Assembly: GCF_025938155.1 (NCBI RefSeq)
Contig: NZ_JAPCZG010000006.1
Span: forward strand, 170,540 to 234,539
DNA: 64,000 nucleotides
From: Novosphingobium sp. KCTC 2891
GTDB lineage: Bacteria > Pseudomonadota > Alphaproteobacteria > Sphingomonadales > Sphingomonadaceae
Reading direction: 5' to 3'
The position numbers and the translations under genes were made by a program. How positions within the stretch are numbered: the stretch's first letter is position 1; each line of letters begins with the position of its first letter. Positions 59,409 through 64,000 of this stretch are shown here, in pieces. The notes below the pieces were generated by a model. The model was not told where the DNA came from. It was given only the letters and a program-made list of their open reading frames with translations, and searched no databases.

Positions 59409-60157
59409 TGGGCGCACCCACCAAGCTCGCTCGCCCGCTGCAATGCGTGCGCAGCGCAGACCTGCCCTGGGAGGTGCTCGGCACGCATGGCTTGAAGCGC
59501 CGCCTGCTCGGGCATGATCCGGAAAGCGGCCATGTCACCAACATCGTGTTCATCCCGGAAGGGTGGCACGGTGGCGGGGTCGCGCATTTCCACGATGCGT
59601 TCGAGGAAGTCTATATGCTCGACGGCGCGGTAACGCTCGATGGGGACCATTACTTCCGCAAAGGCGTGTACTTCTATCGTCCGGCGCAGGTGGTTCACGG
59701 CCATGACGAGCGCTCCGAGACCGGCGCGCTCGCGCTGGTCCGCAGCGATGGCGCGCTCGTCCTGAACCTGGTGCATCAGCCCGAACAACCCGTCGAATAT
59801 CCGCGTCCCGGTCATGGCGACCCGCGCGGCCATGTCTTCGAAACGCGTGTTGCCAGTGTCGCGGCGGAAGCGGATGCCGCGCTGCACGCCGACTGGAAGG
59901 CAAAGCCGCTCAGCGCCGATCCGGTGACCGGAGCGCGCACGTTCGAGGCGATCGTGCCCGCTGGCTGGCAGGGCATCGCGCCCGCATTGGGCCAGCCGTG
60001 GGAGGCCTACGTCCTCGAAGGCGACCTGAGCGGCGCGAGGGAAAGCTGGCAGGCTGGCGACTATACCGTGGGCGACGCGGATACGCCGCTGCTCGGCACG
60101 GTCTCCAGCACGGCGGGCGCGCGCATCCTCGTCATGACCTTCGGGGAGCGCGCATGA
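59408..60157 (+). CDS. Bicupin protein, paralogue 3
   Basis: 249 residues; the start overlaps the previous stop (TAATG). First cupin: GGVAHFHDAFEEVYMLDGAV, then YRPAQVVHGHDERSE, matching the other two bicupins (H-x(4)-EE-Y/I ... VHGxDE). The second cupin (from about residue 140) is weaker. It may be a ring-opening or isomerising enzyme, or a metabolite-binding protein. Confidence 0.75.
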   Translation: MGAPTKLARPLQCVRSADLPWEVLGTHGLKRRLLGHDPESGHVTNIVFIPEGWHGGGVAHFHDAFEEVYMLDGAVTLDGDHYFRKGVYFYRPAQVVHGHDERSETGALALVRSDGALVLNLVHQPEQPVEYPRPGHGDPRGHVFETRVASVAAEADAALHADWKAKPLSADPVTGARTFEAIVPAGWQGIAPALGQPWEAYVLEGDLSGARESWQAGDYTVGDADTPLLGTVSSTAGARILVMTFGERA

Positions 60158-61182
60158 AAGCCGCGCGACTTTTCGCGCCGGGCAACATCCGGCTGGTCGA
60201 TGCGCCGCGCCCTGTCCCCGGGCCGGGCGAGGCTCTGGTGCGCGTCATCGCCTATGCTCCCTACGGCACAGACGTTTCGACCTACCTCAACAAGGGCGGG
60301 CGCTACGTCGCCTCATACCCCGTCGGGATCGGCGCGGATTTTTCGGGCGTGGTGGAGGAGACAGGCGACGGTGTGCACAGCGTTCGGCCGGGTCAGCGCG
60401 TCAGCGCTCTTGCGCTCGACCATTGCGGCACTTGCGCCCACTGCATCGACGGCCGGACAAACCTCTGCCTCGATCCGGCATACCGGACGCTGACCCGCCA
60501 GACCTGCTGCGAAGAATACGTCCTCGTTCCGGAACGGAAACTGGCCGTCCTGCCCGGTGCCGTCGGCTTCGAGGACGCCGCCATGCTGGCGGGACCGGTC
60601 GACGCGCTGAACGCTTTCCGCAAGCTGGGCCTCGACGCCGGGGATACGGTGGCGATCGTCGGCGTAGGTGCGATGGGGCTGGGCGCGCTCGCCATGGCAC
60701 GCGCGCTAGACATCACCGCGATCGCCATTGGCGGAACCGGCAAGCGCGGGGAACTGGCCCGCAAGGTCGGCGCGGAAGAGGTTTTCGGGCTGTCCGCACA
60801 TGGCGAGGACGTATCGCAGGCCGTTCTCGAGCGCCATCCGGCAGGCTTTGCAGCGGTGATGGAGACCACCGCGAGCGACTGGGGCACGGCGCTGGCCTTC
60901 GCGGTGGCGGGTCTAGGCGGCCGCATCGCCCTGACAGGAGGCGGGCCGCTTGGGGTCAGCAACTGGGACATCGTCGACCGCGAGTTGACCATCTTCGGCG
61001 TGCGCGCGGGCAGCGGGCAGGCAGAGGTTCTGGACCTGATCGCCCGGAAACGCCTCTCGCTGGGCGAGACCGTCTCGCGCCGTTTCGCGATCGACCAAGT
61101 AGCCGATGCCTTTGCGCTGCTTGCCGGCCCCGACGCGCGCGATATCGGCCGCGTCATCATCAGGATTGGCGACGAAGCATGA
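60154..61182 (+). CDS. Medium-chain (zinc-type) dehydrogenase without catalytic zinc ligands
   Basis: 342 residues of the MDR family. The structural zinc lobe is intact (Cys91, 94, 97 and 105, CGTCAHC...C). The catalytic Cys is Tyr37 (APYGTDVSTY instead of xCGTD), and the usual GHE is GAD (Ala61-Asp62). The Rossmann motif VGVGAMGLGALAMARAL is normal. It may use a different metal site, act as a zinc-free reductase, or be non-catalytic. It is overlapped at both ends by ATGA couplings. Confidence 0.85.
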   Translation: MKAARLFAPGNIRLVDAPRPVPGPGEALVRVIAYAPYGTDVSTYLNKGGRYVASYPVGIGADFSGVVEETGDGVHSVRPGQRVSALALDHCGTCAHCIDGRTNLCLDPAYRTLTRQTCCEEYVLVPERKLAVLPGAVGFEDAAMLAGPVDALNAFRKLGLDAGDTVAIVGVGAMGLGALAMARALDITAIAIGGTGKRGELARKVGAEEVFGLSAHGEDVSQAVLERHPAGFAAVMETTASDWGTALAFAVAGLGGRIALTGGGPLGVSNWDIVDRELTIFGVRAGSGQAEVLDLIARKRLSLGETVSRRFAIDQVADAFALLAGPDARDIGRVIIRIGDEA

Positions 61183-62600
61183 GCGCGCGAACGCTCTATC
61201 ACAAGTTGTGGGACGCCCACGTCATCGCCGAAGTCGATCCGGCCGGCGATCCGCGCGCCGCGCTGATCCATGTGGATCGGCACCTTCTTCACGAATGCAG
61301 CACGCACCAGTCATTCGCCTCGCTGCGCGCCAGCCATCGCGGTGTCCACCGCCCTGAAACGCACCTTGCCGTACCCGATCATGCCGTCGCCACGCAGGAA
61401 GATCGCCTGACACGCCCAGCGGACGGCGCGGCAGGGTCGCAGGTCGCCGAACTGGCCCGCAACGCCGCCGACTTCGACATCCCGTTCATCTCGCTTGCCG
61501 ATCCACGGCAGGGCATCGTCCATGTCATCGGGCCCGAACTGGGGTTCACCCTGCCGGGCATCACGCTGGCCTGCGGCGATAGCCATACCTCCACTCACGG
61601 GGCTTTCGGCGCGCTCGCGTTCGGCATCGGCGCAAGCGACTGCGCGACCGTCCTGGCGACGAACGCCATCGTCCAGCGACGCGCGGATACCCTGAAGGTA
61701 GAACTTCGGGGCCTTCCGGGCAGGTGCGTCGGCGCGAAGGACATCGCGCTGGCGCTGATCGCCGCGTACGGCGCCGGCTTTGCGGCCGGCCACGCGGTAG
61801 AGTTCACCGGAGAGGCCGTTCTGCGGATGTCGATGGCCGCACGGATGACCTTGTGCAACATGGCGATCGAGGCCGGCGCGCGCATCGGCCTGATCGCACC
61901 GGACGACGTTACCTTGGAATACCTGCGCGGCCGCCCCATGGCTCCGTCGGGCGCACTGTTCGAGCAGGCCGCAGCATATTGGCTCAGCCTGCGCAGCGAC
62001 CCCTGCGCGGTCTACGACCGCGAGGTCTCGCTCGACCTCGCCGGACTGGAACCCATGGTCACCTGGGGCACCAACCCGCAGGATGCGGTTCCCATCTCGG
62101 GCCTCGTCCCGCAGCCGCCCGCCGAGATCGAAGCCGCGCGCCAGCACGGAAAGACTCTGGCCGCGATGGGGCTTGCGCCGGGACAGTCGCTCGTCGGCTT
62201 GCCAATCGACGTGGTGTTCATCGGATCGTGCACCAACGGACGCATCGAGGACCTGCGCGAAGCGGCTGCCGCTGCCGCCGGGCGCAAGGTCGCGCCAGGG
62301 GTCCGGGCCATGGTCGTTCCGGGCTCGATGGCCGTCCGCCGCCAGGCCGAAGCCGAGGGGCTGGACGGGATCTTTCGTGACGCGGGGTTCGAGTGGCGCA
62401 TGGCCGGCTGCTCCATGTGCGTCGCCATGAACGAGGACCGGCTTGCGCCCGGCGAGCGCTGCGCGGCGACGTCCAATCGCAATTTCGAGGGGCGGCAGGG
62501 ACGTGGCGGGCGCACCCACCTCGTCAGTCCAGCCATGGCCGCTGCGGCCGCCGTCGCTGGATGCCTCGTCGATGTACGCCATGCCGAGTCTGCCCGATGA
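61179..62600 (+). CDS. Aconitase-family hydratase large subunit (LeuC/DmdA-like)
   Basis: 473 residues. [4Fe-4S] ligands are present in IGSCTNGR and GCSMC, with the LeuC-type opening VDRHLLHECSTHQSFASLR and CGDSHTSTHGAFGALAFGIG. Members reversibly hydrate an unsaturated dicarboxylate: isopropylmalate, citraconate or dimethylmaleate. Context in a catabolic operon argues against leucine synthesis. It is coupled by ATGA to both neighbours. Confidence 0.92.
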   Translation: MSARTLYHKLWDAHVIAEVDPAGDPRAALIHVDRHLLHECSTHQSFASLRASHRGVHRPETHLAVPDHAVATQEDRLTRPADGAAGSQVAELARNAADFDIPFISLADPRQGIVHVIGPELGFTLPGITLACGDSHTSTHGAFGALAFGIGASDCATVLATNAIVQRRADTLKVELRGLPGRCVGAKDIALALIAAYGAGFAAGHAVEFTGEAVLRMSMAARMTLCNMAIEAGARIGLIAPDDVTLEYLRGRPMAPSGALFEQAAAYWLSLRSDPCAVYDREVSLDLAGLEPMVTWGTNPQDAVPISGLVPQPPAEIEAARQHGKTLAAMGLAPGQSLVGLPIDVVFIGSCTNGRIEDLREAAAAAAGRKVAPGVRAMVVPGSMAVRRQAEAEGLDGIFRDAGFEWRMAGCSMCVAMNEDRLAPGERCAATSNRNFEGRQGRGGRTHLVSPAMAAAAAVAGCLVDVRHAESAR

Positions 62601-63217
62601 ACGTCTTCAACACACTGACCGCCCCCGTGCTCATGCTGCGCGAGAACCGGATTGATACTGACGTGATCTTCCCGGCACGCTTCCTGCTGCTGATGCAGCG
62701 TGACGGTCTCGGCGAGTATTTCTGCCGCGACCGCCGGCGCGATGCCCAAGGCAGCTTCGTCGCCAACGCGATTGACGATGCCGCCGTACAGGGCGCTGGC
62801 ATCCTTCTTGCCGGGAAGGACTTCGGCTGCGGTTCCAGCCGCGAACAGGCGGTTTGGACGATCCTCGATTTCGGGATCACCTGCGTGATCGCGGAAAGCT
62901 TCGGCGAAATCTTCGCCGCCAACTGCGTGCGAAACGGCGTCCTGCCCATCGTGTTGGACGCCGCAGCTATCGACCGGCTCGAAACCGCCGCGCGATGCGG
63001 CGGGCTGACCATCGACCTTGTCGGCTCCACAATCTCGTGGGGCGGCCCGGACGCCGGATCGATCCCCTTCCCCATCGCGGCCAACGATCGCGAGCGCCTG
63101 CTCAACGGATGGGACGAAACGGCGATGATTACCTGTCGCTGGCAGAAGGACATCATCCGCTTCGAGACGGCCCAGCGCCGCGCCTGCCCCTGGCTTTACG
63201 AGGAGTCATGCTTGTGA
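62597..63217 (+). CDS. Aconitase-family hydratase small subunit (LeuD/DmdB-like)
   Basis: 206 residues. The swivel domain has RIDTDVIFPARFL and the catalytic loop LLAGKDFGCGSSREQAVWTI, then AESFGEIFAANCVRNGVLPI. It pairs with the large subunit just upstream (ATGA). Size is standard for LeuD. Substrate unknown; see the large subunit. Confidence 0.92.
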   Translation: MNVFNTLTAPVLMLRENRIDTDVIFPARFLLLMQRDGLGEYFCRDRRRDAQGSFVANAIDDAAVQGAGILLAGKDFGCGSSREQAVWTILDFGITCVIAESFGEIFAANCVRNGVLPIVLDAAAIDRLETAARCGGLTIDLVGSTISWGGPDAGSIPFPIAANDRERLLNGWDETAMITCRWQKDIIRFETAQRRACPWLYEESCL

Positions 63218-63876
63218 GTTCGCCCCACGAAGACCTTTCCGCCAATTATGCGCGTGCCTTCGGCGGCAAGGCAGGTTTCGGCCGCAAGCCCGCGCTGGTG
63301 CTTGTCGATTTCGTGCAGGGCTATTTCGACCCGGCGTGCGATCTCTATGCCGGCGTCGAACACAACCTTGCCTCGGCGCTGCGGGTGCGGCAGGCAGCCC
63401 ACGCGGCGGGCGTGCTCGTGGTGCTGACCAACGTCGTCTACCATCCCAAGGCGATCAACGGCGGGCGCTTTTTCGAGAAGTCGCTACCCTTGCGTTACTT
63501 TCTCGAAGGCAATCCGATGGGGGCCTGGCCCAGCGACCTCGTGCCAACCGGCGACGAACTGGTCGTATCGAAGCAATACCCCAGCGCCTTCTTCGGCACC
63601 TCACTCGCCTCGACGCTGACCACGCTGGGGATCGATACTGTCCTGCTTGGCGGAGTGACCACGAGCGGATGCATCCGCGCGAGTTGCATCGATGCGATGA
63701 GCCACGGTTTCCGGACAATCGTGATCGAGGATGCCTGCGGCGACCGGCACCCCGCACCGCATCAGGCGAACCTGTTCGACATGAACGCGAAGTATGCCGA
63801 CGTGGTCCGTGAAGGCGAGGTCATCGACTACCTCAACCACCTGGGCGCGAACGCGTCTGTTCCTGGAGCGGAATGA
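63214..63876 (+). CDS. Isochorismatase-fold amidohydrolase (maleamate amidase/N-carbamoylsarcosine amidase-like)
   Basis: 220 residues from GTG; AGGAG lies 8 bases upstream, whereas the ATG at 63208 is too close to it. The cysteine-hydrolase triad is Asp32 (LVLVDFVQGYFD), Lys120 (LVVSKQYPSAFFGT) and Cys153 (TTSGCIRAS). The stretch SKQYPSAFFGTSLASTL followed by CGDRHPAPHQANLFDMNAKY matches maleamate amidohydrolase (NicF) and N-carbamoylsarcosine amidase. It releases ammonia from an amide or carbamoyl acid. Confidence 0.88.
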   Translation: MSSPHEDLSANYARAFGGKAGFGRKPALVLVDFVQGYFDPACDLYAGVEHNLASALRVRQAAHAAGVLVVLTNVVYHPKAINGGRFFEKSLPLRYFLEGNPMGAWPSDLVPTGDELVVSKQYPSAFFGTSLASTLTTLGIDTVLLGGVTTSGCIRASCIDAMSHGFRTIVIEDACGDRHPAPHQANLFDMNAKYADVVREGEVIDYLNHLGANASVPGAE

Positions 63877-63877
63877 C

Positions 63878-64000
63878 ATGGGTTACCGATTGGGCGTGGA
63901 CGTCGGGGGCACTTTCACCGACTTGCTGCTGTTCGATACCGACACGGGTTCGTTCTGGCGGCACAAGACGCCGTCCACCCCGCATGACAGCTCGGAGGGC
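63878..64000 (+). CDS. Hydantoinase/oxoprolinase HyuA-type subunit, partial
   Basis: 41 codons before the right edge: MGYRLGVDVGGTFTDLLLFD, the phosphate-1 motif of the HyuA/acetone carboxylase/oxoprolinase superfamily (DVGGTFTD). Members use ATP to open cyclic amides (hydantoins, 5-oxoproline) or to carboxylate ketones. GGAG precedes the ATG by about 10 bases. A HyuB-type partner is expected outside the window. Confidence 0.85.
   Translation, partial: MGYRLGVDVGGTFTDLLLFDTDTGSFWRHKTPSTPHDSSEG

Noticed and set aside
60423..61178. Long upstream extension of the LeuC-like frame
   Set aside because: It overlaps the MDR dehydrogenase in another frame and is Arg-rich; the ATG in an ATGA overlap gives a normal LeuC-like N-terminus.
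61179..63217. Leucine biosynthesis leuCD
   Set aside because: The aconitase-type pair lies in a catabolic operon between a dehydrogenase and an amidohydrolase, with no leuA or leuB; a hydratase for another dicarboxylate is more likely.
1..64000. CRISPR array, tRNA or rRNA genes
   Set aside because: No regularly spaced direct repeats and no cloverleaf-like or rRNA sequence were noticed on reading; a covariance-model search was not possible.

Overview
The window looks like a chromosomal segment from a GC-rich alphaproteobacterium of the sphingomonad type (Novosphingobium or Sphingobium-like). I infer this from the high GC coding sequence, three TonB-dependent receptors each heading a catabolic operon, NodT-type outer-membrane lipoproteins, SnoaL/NTF2-like proteins and EthD-domain proteins in degradation clusters, and scattered IS6-like remnants. 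No rRNA, tRNA or CRISPR array was seen. Genus is an inference; no marker gene is present.

Layout. (1) 1-3.3 kb: TetR-controlled RND efflux parts (adaptor cut by the left edge, divergent outer-membrane factor). (2) 3.3-21.1 kb: a large AraC-linked catabolic cluster. A minus-strand operon (NTF2-like, aldo/keto reductase, EthD) diverges from a cytochrome P450 / FMN 2-hydroxyacid dehydrogenase / AldA-like aldehyde dehydrogenase operon. An AraC regulator then diverges from a TonB receptor operon (NTF2-like, Rieske ferredoxin, GlcD-like FAD oxidase, GST, fused indolepyruvate-type 2-oxoacid:ferredoxin oxidoreductase, SDR, EthD). (3) 21.1-33 kb: SMR pump, dead IS6-like copies, an AaeB-AaeX-AaeA-OMF efflux operon, a cystathionine gamma-synthase-like enzyme, a MarR/ClC pair with a perfect palindromic operator, and a retropepsin/PDZ gene split by one in-frame stop. 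(4) 33.2-39.9 kb: LysR regulator, an AT-rich gap, then an ECF sigma/anti-sigma pair divergent from an S8 protease, a predicted beta-barrel and a secreted helical protein. (5) 40-45.5 kb: a TetR regulator fused in frame to an IS5-family remnant, divergent from TonB receptor-NTF2-SDR. (6) 46.5-64 kb: an IclR-linked catabolic cluster (TonB receptor, AhpD-like, double SDR, three bicupins, HisD-like dehydrogenase, isocitrate-lyase-superfamily lyase, MFS, FAD monooxygenase, Asp/Glu-racemase-fold protein, MDR dehydrogenase, LeuC/LeuD-like hydratase, maleamate-amidase-like hydrolase, and the start of a HyuA-like protein).

How the genes may work together. In cluster 2, hydroxylation, alcohol/aldehyde oxidation and 2-hydroxyacid oxidation would feed a 2-oxoacid to the ferredoxin oxidoreductase, giving an acyl-CoA. 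In cluster 6, an amidohydrolase, an aconitase-type hydratase and an isocitrate-lyase-type C-C lyase are the enzyme types used in the dimethylmaleate/dimethylmalate end of nicotinate fermentation, so a substituted maleate/maleamate route is plausible. The strongest non-coding signals are two sets of repeated operators: TATCCGC-N3-GCGGATA at four promoters of cluster 6, and tandem TGGCAC-N4-SGMCC half-sites 20 bp apart at two promoters of cluster 2.
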